Of a stretch of 64,000 nucleotides of DNA, positions 24,151 through 35,070 are shown in pieces (the stretch's first letter is position 1; the number at the start of each line of letters is the position of its first letter). This stretch comes from Limnephilus marmoratus (Eukaryota; Arthropoda; Insecta; Trichoptera; Limnephilidae). The stretch spans positions 57,371,819 through 57,435,818 of the forward strand of contig OU862908.1 of assembly GCA_917880885.1 (NCBI GenBank). Direction: 5' to 3'. Under the pieces are notes generated by a model, which was not told the origin of the DNA, made no database searches, and saw only the letters and a list, made by a program, of their open reading frames with translations. The position numbers were made by a program, and so were the translations under genes.

Positions 24151-25346
24151 ATTGCTGTACCATTTTATCCACATCCTATACATATATATATATTTACTTC
24201 GATTTTATATTTTATGTGCTAACACTAGTGGCAGAGATGCTAGAAATAAGAGGAAATACAGAATCGTTTTGCCGCCTGATTGGGCACCCATTCGCTTCTG
24301 AAATAAACTGTCCCGAGACTTGACAAGCGCAGCGGAATACAAGTCGTAGCCCAATAAAACCAAATAAAACTCATTCTGATACTTGTGGTATTACAATGTG
24401 TCCTTGTAGAAATATTGACTATTTAGGGTAAAGACACACTTCATGAAATAAAAAGACAATAGACTTAAGACTAGTCAAACAATGGCATTGCAATATCTCT
24501 GATAGGGACATTACTTTCGATGTTTATTCGGATACTGACTGTCATTGCTTTATTGTAGAGAGATTTTTTTAGATATAAACTCTGTTGAAGAGACCCGATT
24601 ACTTTAAAATTGCGAAGAAGATAATACAGTAAAATTTTAAGCCACAACACTAACAAAAGCTTGGGACACATTCTAATTAGATACTTTATATTTCCAAAGT
24701 AAAAACGACTTTACATGCCGATTGCGAATTCATGTACAATAACGGACTATGTTAAAGCAACAAGAATTATTAAAATTGGATGGAAACGCTAAATCCAAGC
24801 ACTGAGAGTGTAGAAACCAGCTGCTGGCTGGCAAGCATTTAAGTAAAAAGTTTGAAAAACGAAAAGTGCCAGGGTTAGTGAACTAACAATAGATTCATAG
24901 GCAGCATGAGTAGATACATGGTTAGGTATATACTAAAGTCTTGCCTTACCCAAGCAATTGGATACTTCCGATAATTTTCTTGCTGGTATTGTACAATCAT
25001 TGAACATCACAACTTGCCCATAAAAGCAAATGGAGCAACACCTCCCGCGGTGTAAAATTAAACCACCCAAGAAAAGGGGTCACATCGAGGCATAAAAAGG
25101 CAACATCTTTAATGCTTTACATTGAAATAGCTTTCGCGAGGTAAGCCTTTTGCAAAGAAATTGGGCCTACTAACGTCTTTTTTGTATTCTAAGAGTTAAG
25201 CTAGGACGATATTAAATCGCCCTAGTAAATCTAATGAACAGTAAAAACATTGTGTTTTAAATGGCTTGAGCTGAATTAATTAATACCCTTTGTGAATGAG
25301 GCAATCAAAACACTTCTAAATTTTGAAATAATTTGTAATTAGCTGA
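24151..25346. other. No recognised gene
   Basis: AT-rich, with a TA microsatellite near 24180. A minus-strand frame 24471-24671 matches nothing I know. Confidence 0.4.
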
Positions 25347-26025
25347 AGCTACCGTTGTTGCCCGTGCTTTAAGCAGAGTTTTTCGACATCAGTATTTTAC
25401 ACTAATTTCCGTCTTATTTTGAGCGTCATGTCAAATATTTTTAAGCCGTGTCGCGCTTCCTCCTGCTGTAACCAACGTTTAGGACAGTGTTACAGCTTCC
25501 ATCACCAAGACAGATACTGTAAAGTTGTCTCTGAAATATTGACAAAATAAGAAGAATACCCAATACGGCATAAAAACCCCAAAAATAATCACGATAACAC
25601 TTTTGGCCATAAAAAAATCTCTAATAATATCCAATCGAAATATTGTTTAGCGATTTGTGGTCGTTCAAAAGATGATTCCATTATTGATTTAGGGATTATC
25701 AAGAGGAAAGATTTTTATCCCATTGTTGATAATCGTAATGAAGTCATTTTCAGTCCCGAAAAAGCCAACCTGAAAAGCAATGCGGGAAAGGGTCTGGAAT
25801 ATGGAAATTCTCAGGTCGGGTCGATCGCGCGGAAAGGACGGATAACAATTGACTGATATCACCTACGAGCTCTCGGAGCATAACCAACCGCCGCCCACCG
25901 AGCAACCGCCCAAGAAACCACTCGATTTTATGGGCGGAGTGGATCGTCTGGGCTTACGCCAGGGCGGGATTAAGGATCAACTTACTGTGAAGTACGGAAA
26001 GTGTTTGAAGAGGGAATACATGTGA
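25347..26025 (+). other. Unrecognised protein-like open region, broken
   Basis: One frame is open from 25347 to 25853, interrupted only by TAA at 25548. From 25551 it runs 100 codons without a stop and includes RKDFYPIVDNRNEVIFSPEK and GLEYGNSQVGSIARKGRI. It ends at TGA 25851-25853. The +1 frame opens right there (from 25846) and runs 59 codons to TGA 26023-26025, with PPPTEQPPKKPLDFMGGVDR then LTVKYGKCLKREYM. Third positions of this last part are GC-rich, unlike the neighbourhood. The change of frame could be a one-base indel in a decayed gene or an intron boundary. The first 60 bases after 25551 resemble the repeat arm at 4935-4985 and are probably not coding. I do not recognise the protein; a decayed virus- or transposon-derived gene and a host exon are both possible. 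Confidence 0.4.
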
Positions 26026-26186
26026 CGTAGACACATTTTCGTTGTTTATTTTAGGCGTTGAGGTAGGTACTTACCTTCTCGTTGTAATATTTTATTTTGA
26101 TAAGTTTTTCATTTTTCGCAAATTTGTGAAACGGTTCTTCCAGGATCAAAATTAAACCACAAAATAGGAAAAATAAATTTGTTCCC

Positions 26187-26346
26187 GTAATGGGTTGGTA
26201 TCGCGTTTGGGTCCCACCCAGGCATAGCGTGTTCGATTCCTCGGCTGTTTAAGTCCTCCATTACGACACAAGGCATATTTTCTGCTTACTTTGGTTTTCA
26301 AATATTGTCAAGTTATTAACCCGGAAATGTTTGTCTTTTCTTTTTA
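26187..26346 (+). mobile_element. SINE family C, uninterrupted copy
   Basis: Head GGTATCGCGTTTGGGTCCCA with T-arm-like GTGTTCGATTCCTCGGC, then body GTCCTCCATTACG, TTTCAAATATTG and GTTTGTCTTTTC. This is the best template for the split copy at 8233-8890. Confidence 0.75.
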
Positions 26347-26436
26347 TGAAAAAATGTCTTTCAAGTAGCTTAAAATCTATAAAATAATTATATTTGTTTT
26401 TATGGTCTTGTGATAAATAACAATAAATTAATTGCG

Positions 26437-26485
26437 ACCGCCTAGAATCGAACCCCGATAAACTGCTCGGCAGGCAACCACCACC
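26437..26485 (-). mobile_element. tRNA-like SINE head fragment
   Basis: The minus strand has TCGGGGTTCGATTCTAG (T-arm/B-box) but no credible anticodon arm. SINE-B follows directly at 26492. Confidence 0.3.
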
Positions 26486-26491
26486 ACCAAC

Positions 26492-26829
26492 TTTTTTTTT
26501 TACATGAGCTCCGCACGGGACGCCCTGAGGAAAATATTTTCCATTAGGGCCTATGTAATCTTTGGGGATGCTGTGTTGAGGGTTTTTTTAGGAAAGGAAG
26601 GAGAGGAGAGTTCTGGGAAGGAAAATGGTTTAAGGGGTAGGTAGGAATCTGAGGTTCAGTGTGTCCTGGTCATCCGCCTCCTAGACCTAGACAAACCTCA
26701 TCTCATGAACCCGGGCACCCCTGCTAAATCACCAAACGTAGCGAACCACTTGGGGTGACCTATGGCAGAGGTGTTGGTTATCCAATACAGGTTCCCGGGG
26801 CGGCGGTACCCATTTCCGCCTCCCAAATT
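26492..26829 (-). mobile_element. SINE-B
   Basis: The minus strand runs from GGGAGGCGGAAATGGGTACC through GGTCACCCCAAGTGGTTCGC to the LINE-like tail and an A-run (T-run at 26492-26501). Very similar to 61469-61806. Confidence 0.8.
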
Positions 26830-27589
26830 GAAGAACGACGCGACGGAATTAATTCATTATATGTAGAAGTACTTAAAATGTAAGAATTGTAAATTTAAGA
26901 ATATTACGTGTACAAAATTGCAATTATAATACATTTTTACTAAATAAATTGCTATTAATTTGGAATTCCTGTGTCTAATGGTTTCATTGTGGCCTAATTT
27001 GAAAATGGAAAGAGATTCAAGAAAGTGTTAATTTTCTTTGAAATTGAAACTGAATTTGCATAATGTTCATTTGCTTAGAATACTTAAAGAACAAACTAAA
27101 CCTATAAAATATAATGTTTAATGAAAACACTACATTTTACCGCTCCTATTTTCATAAAACGGACATTCCTAGCATGGCAGACGAAAAATATATCAAATGT
27201 TTTCAAAATCTTTATTTTCACAAGCTAACGAAAATATTAGAGTTTGACATTTGTCACTCATATTTATTTGTGTTTCAATTCACCCCTGTCCTCCATATAA
27301 AAATATTATATACACAAATATGAGCACATCGACTGGGAAGCTTTGTATCACCACAAGTCGCAACTTTCTACATTTTATCACACGCCGCTGGAATCAGGAA
27401 CAAAGTAAATGGCCATACTTCTAAGTTTGTGACGTGAAAAGTTCACCACTTTTCTACCAATCACCAATTTGTTTCGATGGGATAACTCAACATAGTGTCT
27501 TCCATAAAAATGATGTGTTATTTGATTTCATAGGAGTATTTCTTTTGCAGCAACGAAATAATTTTGCAAGAAAAATATTTTTAAATGTT
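26830..27589. other. No recognised gene
   Basis: AT-rich. The frame 27114-27323 matches nothing I know. Confidence 0.4.
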
Positions 27590-27945
27590 TAATTAAATGA
27601 AGACAATATTAGCGAAACTCAATCAAAATCTGAGACAGAAAAATCAGAAAAGATATTGGCTCCGCTGGGACTCGAACCCAGAACCCTTTTCTTACATGGA
27701 AACGGCTCTACCGATTAAGCTACGGAACCCCATATTAATTCGGTCACTTTTAACTGTATCATACTTCGACTAAGAACTACCAACATTATCTTCACTTACT
27801 TAGCGCACATATTATTGGCTGCTATCTTTATATATGATTACAAGATTCAACTCGAACTAAATGCAATCTAGATAGTGTCTGGATAAATTTTTATCCATTT
27901 TTAATACGCGACATCTATTGACTTTTTCTGCAAGTCTAGGATGAA
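27590..27945 (-). mobile_element. tRNA-derived SINE family D with near-complete cloverleaf
   Basis: On the minus strand (27730 down to 27658) a tRNA-like unit folds well. The acceptor GGTTCCG pairs with CGGAGCC. The D-stem is GCTT/GAGC. The T-arm is CTGGG-TTCGAGT-CCCAG. The anticodon stem GTTTC/GAAAA has four pairs, but the loop CATGTAA lacks U33, so I do not call a functional tRNA. Downstream is a body ending AATATTGTCTTCATTTAATT. Relatives are at 52975 (+), 58520 (-) and 61207 (+). Confidence 0.65.
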
Positions 27946-28241
27946 TATTTATTATTAATTTTTTAAACTTTATGAGTAAAATCTCAAATTATAATATTTA
28001 ATTAAATGAAGACAATATTAGCGAAACTCAATCAAAATCTGAGACAGAAAAATCAGAAAAGATATTGGCTCCGCTGGGACTCGAACCCAGAACCCTTTCG
28101 TTCGAGTCCCAGCGGAGCCAATATCTTTTCTGATTTTTCTGTCTCAGATTTTGATTGAGTTTCGCTAATATTGTCTTCATTTAATTAAATATTATAATTT
28201 GAGATTTTACTCATAAAGTTTAAAAAAAATTAATAATAAAT
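27946..28241. repeat. Long palindrome made of inverted SINE-D halves
   Basis: Left arm 27946-28085 and right arm 28101-28241 are nearly perfect reverse complements (about 140 bp each) around a 15-bp loop. Each arm holds the SINE 3' body and the T-arm/acceptor half of the tRNA-like head. The fold point lies just inside the T-arm, where one copy was cut and joined to an inverted one. Confidence 0.9.
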
Positions 28242-28527
28242 TTTTAAATGCGTAAACGTAATTGCAGTTTTCTGATAAAATTACCTAGCATTTTTTAAAA
28301 TAATATTTTATGACAAGGACATAACTCAAGGACGTGTTATGAAATCAGACTACCAAATAATGATAAAACTAATACGAAACGCGTTTATTTTAAAGAGGGA
28401 TGAAATATAATGCGCTGCCGGATACTATAAAAACTAAGTACACCGAAAATAAATTGTACGAACCATAAGAAGTAACATAAAAGTAATAATATGTATGTTA
28501 TAATCAGAAATAAATGTACAAATAACT

Positions 28528-28907
28528 CATCATCATCATCATCTTCTGCCCCTTATCCTATTCGGGTCGGGGACCCATTGCATCGACAAGGCTCCTCCAT
28601 ATGTCCCTGTCTTGTGCTGATTGTTCGGCCTCTGTCCATGGTAGCCCCATCCTCTCCTCACACAGTTTCTGGAGTTGCCTCGCCCAACTGTGTCTGGGGC
28701 GGCCCACTGGACGTCTACCCTCTGGAATCGCACTCAGTATCTTCCTCGGAATTAGGTCATCAGACATTCTTAGTACATGCCCAAGCCACCTCAGTTGCGA
28801 TTTTTCTACGAAGAGTAGCAGTGGTTCAATGTTTAGATCATCTCGGATCTTGGAGTTTCTTATATGATCCCATTTCGTAACCCCTGCCACTCCTCTCAAG
28901 TACCTCA
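28528..28907 (-). mobile_element. Second RTE-type LINE, 5'-truncated with target duplication
   Basis: The minus-strand frame 28899-28558 (113 codons) has VTKWDHIRNSKIRDDLNI, QLRWLGHVLRM, GRRPVGRPRHSWARQL and AQDRDIWRSLVDAMGP, the C-terminal signature of RTE elements. It differs in sequence from the GTTA-tailed family. The 3' end is an ATG repeat (28528-28542 on the plus strand as CAT). Both sides carry GTACAAATAACT (28516-28527 and 28908-28919), a perfect 12-bp target duplication. Confidence 0.9.
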
Positions 28908-28919
28908 GTACAAATAACT

Positions 28920-29235
28920 AAAATAAAAAAATAATAATAATGACTTTATTAATAAGGATGACTTTGCCTTAAATCAGAGGACCTTGCCGTATCTGCCAAT
29001 CAATAATACAATATGGCATTATATAATGGGGTGGAACTTATAAAAAAACACAAACAATCACGTTATAAGCAGAAAAAATTAAAAAACTTATCAGAAAAAA
29101 TAATGTTACAAATATTTTTTCTTCAATTATATACATTTTCATCAGAACGTTAACTTTAAAATCTGAAGTTTAAATAATTTGAAGTCAGAAAACTAAATGC
29201 TTTATACTTCTACCATGCAATTTTTAAAAAAAGTG
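28920..29235. other. No recognised gene
   Basis: AT-rich with short AAT runs; nothing else seen. Confidence 0.4.
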
Positions 29236-29587
29236 TGAATACCCCACAAGTCTCAACTGCTCCCGACCATCTGGAGCCAGTGAAACCATGGCATCCCCAT
29301 TGGGGTATGTTGTGAGGCTGAAGGTAATGGGGAGGGGGAGGAGATGGGGAAGAGGAAGGTGGGGAAGTACCTGAATAATCAGATCGTCACCAAACACGAT
29401 TAAGACAATTTCAAGGAACGTTTGCGAATGGTGGTCTTAAACCGGTGTGATACTGAGAGTATCTTCCACTCTGGAACGTGCCGCAAACATGCTATGTATG
29501 AAAGTGTGAAATAACACAAATTAATCAAATTAAGTCCTTTGGATTGCTGGTTGAAAGCTTTGCCCCTCGATCACGGAGGCCGTCAAA
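29236..29587 (-). mobile_element. SINE-A, full-length
   Basis: The minus strand begins with a decayed head (GGCCTCCGTGATCGAGG) and continues through the SINE-A body to GAGACTTGTGGGGTATTCAC at the 3' end. Confidence 0.8.
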
Positions 29588-29929
29588 GTTAATATAAACA
29601 AGATATTCTTCTATTTTTTTAGTGAAAAAGCTTTTTAATAACTAATATGGCACCTCACAAGAGCTCTCCTCTCTGTGAGGCTGATAAAGGAAGAGACCGT
29701 AGGAATGACTTCATCAACGCGAAGTGGTCCGTAAATATGGTTTATCGGCAAATAGAGGATTCTGGAGACCGGGTTCTGTACAAAATGCTGCGAGTTTCAA
29801 CAAAAAAACAACAATTCAAAAAAATTCACCTTAAGGCGATCCACTAGTTCACTACTGTGCCGTGGACAGTAGTTCTTCGGTGGACGCCATAGGGGTCACT
29901 TTGAATAACCGAATTCGTCGACTAGCGGC

Positions 29930-30250
29930 CATATTGTAAAATATCAACGCGAAAATGCATATTTTATTTTATTTTGGGAAGTTTGGGTGTAAATATCAAC
30001 TTCTTTTGCGATTATTATAAAATAAACTGAATTTGCCACATTACACAATAAAACCATATCCGAAAAGGGATTTATAAATAGGAGAGTTTGGACTTGAAAG
30101 TGTGTTTTTGACCGTATACTTTATTTTTTTATAGGCTTATTAAAAGACTTATAAAAAAATGACCGATATTTTTAAGGGCCAAGGTATGTTCTACACGCAG
30201 TATTTAATTGAAGCATCTACAATACTTTTAAGCGATCAAATTTTCAAAAC
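29930..30250 (+). repeat. Dispersed repeat shared with 56570-56880
   Basis: Shared blocks in the same order are CACATTACACAATA, TCCGAAAAG, AAAAGACTTATAAAAAAAT and CGCAGTATTTAATT. The two copies are clearly related but diverged. Class unknown. The frame just upstream (29647-29847) matches nothing I know. Confidence 0.5.
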
Positions 30251-30478
30251 AAAAACATATGATGTTGCATTTTTTACTATGACTTCATCTTAAAACTCAA
30301 CAAAAATGGATACCTTACGGATTATTTAGTTTTTAGGTAACTAGATTCCAGAATAGTTCTTTACATTATACAACGCTCTGTTCTTCTTAATGAAGTTTAT
30401 TGATTTAAAGAAATACCATTATAACGGACTAAATGGTGGTCGGGTATAGAAAGAGACTAAGTGAGATCGCCCTACTCT

Positions 30479-31272
30479 TAGGCTTGTTGAAAAAGTATCG
30501 ATATATCGATTTATCGATATTTTTTATGCAATATATCGATTTTTGTAGCCGATATATTTTGATCCGATATATCGATATATCGATACAAAATATCCAATAT
30601 CGAAAATTGTATCAAAAACGATATTTTTTTAAATGTATGTATTTAAATTCACTAGAATCCAAAACCGTATAGGAACGAACGGAAAAAAGTAACTGTATTG
30701 GGTCATGACATCTGGCGGTTGAAATTTTGACTGTTAATAGCTTACGTCTTTGCATTAGTATTTGTGATCACTAATACTATCTCATGTGTATAGGTACATA
30801 CATAGAAAGTATGCTATTTTTCGCCATTTTTTCTAAGCCACTCCTATGTGTTGGTTTCCAATTGTCTATGATTATTAACTTTACCTTGTTCCAAACACGA
30901 AGTCCTTTTTGACTGATTATTACGCCAATAGAATGTTACTGAGACTCATACAAACTTTGTATGCGTCTCAGTTTACATATGAGTTAGAAGATAGCTTTTA
31001 AGTTTTTGACATTTTTGTAATTATTACCTAATAAAAATGAATACTGATAAAAATACCTTATAGATTAAAAAAAGCACATTGTGTATAAAAATTACTATTG
31101 AAAATATTGAGCTGAATACACTTTTATTTTAAAAATGCAAAATCTCTTGAAAATTTAAACGATATATCGATACATCGATATTTTTTCCTCGATATATCGA
31201 CGTCGATATTGATATTTTAATAAATATCGATACATTGATATATCGATATTTTTTTCACTTTCGACATCCCTA
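30479..31272. mobile_element. Non-autonomous hAT-type element, 794 bp, rich in ATCGATAT
   Basis: Ends are TAGGCTTGTTGAAA and TTTCGACATCCCTA (inverted, a few mismatches). The flanking 8-bp duplication CCTACTCT is perfect (30471-30478 and 31273-31280). Many TATCGATA palindromes lie just inside both ends (30497-30605 and 31159-31250). There is no transposase frame. Confidence 0.88.
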
Positions 31273-31502
31273 CCTACTCTGTATTAAGGGTCCTTAATTC
31301 AATTAAATTTATTCTTTTAAAAACATTACAAAATTAACATTTCAACGCCTTTTTAAAATAATGAAAATAAGCAGATTTAAATCGAAGTGATTCTATTTAT
31401 GTATTTATTTACACGCTTGGAGCATTTACATCAATCGTGTAACATTGTAATAATATAAATAGAAACAATAAAATACCAATTATTGTTTCCCTTCCTTTAC
31501 AC

Positions 31503-32329
31503 CAGCGTTTTTCAACCTTTTTCATGGCACGACCCCCTTATTATGTAAAAAAATATTTCGCGACCCCCTACCCTTCGCCTGCAATTTACCTTTGACGACA
31601 ATGGTTCCTGGGGGGGGAGGGGGTGGCTAGAGAAATTCAGGAATCACAAATTGAATGAAATGAAAAAAGAATGACACCCAGTGTACACCAACAGGAGGGT
31701 GGCTCGAGAATTTCAGGTTGTGAATTTTTCAGGGCAATTTCGCCTGTTTCATGTTTTGGCATTCTATTTGATTCTGCCAGGAAATCCGTAATCCTGTGAA
31801 TTCCGTTGTTGCCCAGAAAATTCTATAAATTTTTTCCAATATTTTTCAAAATTCCTGACAATTTCTCTGACAGACCGCTAAATTTTCGGACACGTCAGGG
31901 AAATTGCTGTCAAACTAATTGCCAAACGTCTCCAAGGAATAGTAGGTAGAGCTATCGCCCATTCGTACAACGTACAGGCCGGGCCGATGCCGACTCAAGA
32001 TTGAGGCGAGCTAGGAATAACGTGACCCTGTCAATCGGCGATTGATGTCATATGCGCGCGTTTGTTTTGTGTTGAACTCACGTATTTGAATTTATTCAAG
32101 TGACTTGTAGTGATAATTAAAAATGGATAAATTTATAAAAAGATCAACACAACCGTCAACTTCTAGTTGTAGTGAGAGTACTGAAACGAAACCAAAGAAA
32201 AAACGCCTGTATGACGACAACTATTTAAAATTCGGATTTACTAATATTTTACTTTGGACCCCCTGCGACCCCCTTGTAGAGGCTTCGCGACCCCCCAAGG
32301 GGTCGAGACCCACAGGTTGAAAAACACTG
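31503..32329 (+). mobile_element. Deleted hAT element with a transposase N-terminus
   Basis: Inverted ends CAGCGTTTTTCAACC and GGTTGAAAAACACTG are flanked by CTTTACAC (31495-31502) and CTTTACGC (32330-32337), a 7-of-8 duplication. The element is 827 bp. Coding sequence survives only at the right end (next entry). Most of the transposase has been lost by internal deletion. Confidence 0.88.
32123..32320 (+). pseudogene. hAT transposase N-terminal remnant (ZBED5-like)
   Basis: The frame starts MDKFIKRST and continues SESTETKPKKKRLYDDNYLK then FGF. This pattern (MDKF start, Ser/Thr-rich linker, basic KKKR, then YDDNYLKFGF) resembles the start of ZBED5-like hAT transposases, as I recall them. After about 45 residues the frame runs into the terminal repeat (PCDPLVEASRPPKGSRP), so no BED finger or catalytic core remains. 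Confidence 0.6.
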
Positions 32330-32409
32330 CTTTACGCTAATAAAATGGAAGCAGAATTAAAAAAAAATAACAACAAAAACAATATTAGAAGAATAATAAT
32401 AAATTTTCG

Positions 32410-33000
32410 ATCAGAATTTTTGAAATTTCTGATATAAATTTAGGTAAGGAATAAATGAAAATATCAACGGAACTGAATTTATTTCCAAGCCTATGTAGTC
32501 TTTGGATTGGGGAGTTAATGAAATAGTTGTTTTAGACGGATAAACAAAGAACAACTCTGGAAGTCTCGTGTCACGATTTGGTACTCGGAATGTTATTAGT
32601 TTTGTTAATTCAGATGCGTCAAGTGAACCATTAACCAATTTGAATAAAATAACCAGATCGCTCTTGGTTCTTCTACACAGTCAGTTGAATTAAGTATTTT
32701 CATTAAGTTATCATAATTAATTTGTTCAATGGGTATGGAGAGTTTGAAATTAATGAACCTTAAAAATTTATGTTGAACTTTCTCAAATATTTTTTGATGC
32801 GCTTTGTAGTATGGAGACCAAATAGTGGAATTGTATTCTAAATTACTTCGTACTAAAGCGGTGAAGAGAATTTTAAATGAATAAAGTGACGTAAAATCTT
32901 TTACTGTTCTTAAAATAAATCCCAAACATTTCATTGCCTTATTAGTAACTTCATTAATATGTGGAATATTGAACAACAAGACTGCTCTCCCGACCGGCAT
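32410..33000 (-). pseudogene. Jockey-like LINE, RT C-terminal fragment
   Basis: The minus-strand frame 33000-32605 includes KCLGFILRTVKDF, LVRSNLEYNSTIWSPYYK and VQHKFLRFINF. It continues in a second frame (32638-32411) with LITFRVPNRDTRLPELFFVY. The comparable blocks in 13985-14722 are YVRSILEYASQVWNPGY and VQNRFLRYLNF. A frameshift and missing flanks mark it as dead. Confidence 0.75.
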
Positions 33001-33790
33001 GTCGTCTCACTCTACAATTACGTAAAACGACTCAGCGTCTTTCTAACCCTACAGTTAAATTTCACTCACATTTTTTACATTTAACCATTTTTTATCGAAC
33101 TCAAGTCAATTATCTAAATTTCCACCCCGCCGATGACATTTATGACAATGATAATCGACCTACCCTTATCAAAAGTAACTGTTCAAATATTATTTATTAT
33201 TACAGTTATATTAAAGTCTACCGTTCGATTGGGTGGACTTTTGTTTCAAAGAATTTATCGAAATATCAGACTGATTCAGGGAATAACTTTTGTGCCTGTT
33301 TTCAAATCTTTCAAGCCTTTGTTTCACAAACGCCAACGATTTTTCTTTATAACTGTTGATAGAGCGCGGAACCCTCGTAAACATCGTGTCTTTTACAAAT
33401 AAAGAAAAGAGGTGAACAGAGAACGTGGATGTAACATGAATTTATAATTTCATGGAGAAGGTTTTTTCAAAAAAAAAAAAAAAATTTTAACGGTTGGTGG
33501 TATTTTGTAAGTACGCTGAACGTTTCTGTTGAACACTTCTGAGGTGGTTTTATTTTTAGTTTTAGTATTCCGTAGTCCCGAATTCAGCACGTGGGACTAT
33601 GACATGCTATCCTTTGGTGAGGGTGTCGTGATGCCGAAAAATGGTGGAGAAGGGAAGGAAAAGGAGTAGAAGAAAATTGGGAAGTACCTACCGTGAAAAA
33701 TGTGTTTTAAATGAAAATTTTTAATTGAAACTAATGCATAACAGGTATAGGTATACATATATCATAGCATCATTGGAGGGACCCGACCAC
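33001..33790. other. No recognised gene
   Basis: The frame 33133-33402 matches nothing I know. 33590-33690 weakly resembles the SINE-A body on the minus strand. Confidence 0.35.
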
Positions 33791-34028
33791 TTTCCGCAGG
33801 GGAAGGCAGAGAGGATGGACCGCCAAACAACTTGATCTTGGCACCACTCCTTGCCTCGTTCACATTCATTCATCGTCTCATACATGCTCTTCTATTATTC
33901 TGACTCTTGACATGGCCCGACTCAAGTATTTGATTCACTTGGTCATGTCATGTCTTCCTCGGGTGTCCCCGACTTCTTCTACCATTCACATTTGCGTCAT
34001 ATATTCTCCTTACACTCCTTTCCTCGTT
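33791..34028 (-). mobile_element. RTE-like LINE, decayed 3' fragment
   Basis: The minus strand matches the C-terminal coding end of the GTTA-tailed family (CAAGTGAATCAAATACTTGA, TTTGGCGGTCCATCCTCTCT) but has lost the GTTA tail. Confidence 0.75.
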
Positions 34029-34261
34029 ATAAAGAAACATATGGTTTCCTCCTTCACCGCACACGTCAAGACTCTATTTTATTGAACGCATCTACATTTA
34101 TTTGAACGACTCTAGACCCTGCGTACGGGGTTATAAAGCAGTACCTATGCAAGTTCTGTAAACTAAGTAGTGTAAACTGTGTGCCCTAAAGTTAAAGCTT
34201 AGACTTACGGATTTTCAATACTTCGTTTGTATGGAAACACTATGATACTTACATTAACACA

Positions 34262-34422
34262 AGGGAACGTACCCATACTACGTGACCTCTTCGGGGGGGG
34301 GTCTTCAAAATGTCACGCTTGGTACAAATGAGCGGCAGTTTGCTTAGGATTTTGGTCACCGAAGGGGGGGGGGGGTTAAAAATTGCAAAAAAAATTGGTC
34401 ACGTAGTATGGGTACGTTCCCT
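34262..34422. mobile_element. 161-bp MITE with perfect terminal repeats
   Basis: Both ends are perfect inverted repeats of at least 25 bp, beginning AGGGAACGTACCCATACTAC. Two G-runs lie inside. No clear target duplication is visible. Confidence 0.8.
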
Positions 34423-34496
34423 AATATCATAGCATCAGAGTGAAGTGTTAATTACATCAAAACACGATGTTGGTAGTGATACACGTATTGGCACAC

Positions 34497-34705
34497 CTAT
34501 CAGTCTGGAGTCAGTGAGACTATAGCATCCCCAATTCGGTTTTTTTATGAGGCTGAAGGTATTGGGGAGGGGAAGGACATGTAGAAAGGAAGGTGGAGAC
34601 GTACCTGGCTATTCAGATCTGGTCACGAAGCACGAGTAAAGTCATTCCAAGGAACGTTTCGATTCTGAATGGTGATATTTCTCTAGGGCGATATTGAAAG
34701 TATAT
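34497..34705 (-). mobile_element. SINE-A, headless diverged copy
   Basis: The minus strand has CGATTCAGAATCGAAACG-type sequence and GTACGTCTCCACCTTCC, related to the SINE-A body. The head is absent. Confidence 0.65.
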
Positions 34706-35070
34706 ATATGTAGGTAGTAGGTACCACTCGCAGCAAATAGACCATATTTTTATTAAAAATAATTTTTTCGTTCGACGTTCTGCTTTTGGCCGCCTTCAAA
34801 GCGTAAAATTTGCTTATTAAGTAATAAAATAAACAAAATATATAAACTTTTACTGTTCAACTCGGTAACTGTACAACAATATTTATTTAATTTTGTATTG
34901 CTCTTATTTTTACCTTATTTGTCACCTTCACGATGTTGAATAAAAATTGAAATAAAAAAGCAGTCCACACGCGGTAGAAGTGAAATGTTTACCCACAAAA
35001 TCTCAACCAAACGCGCAGCTTGACAGAACGCGACGCTTCGTAGGTACTGTATTTGTGTAAGGTCTCATTC

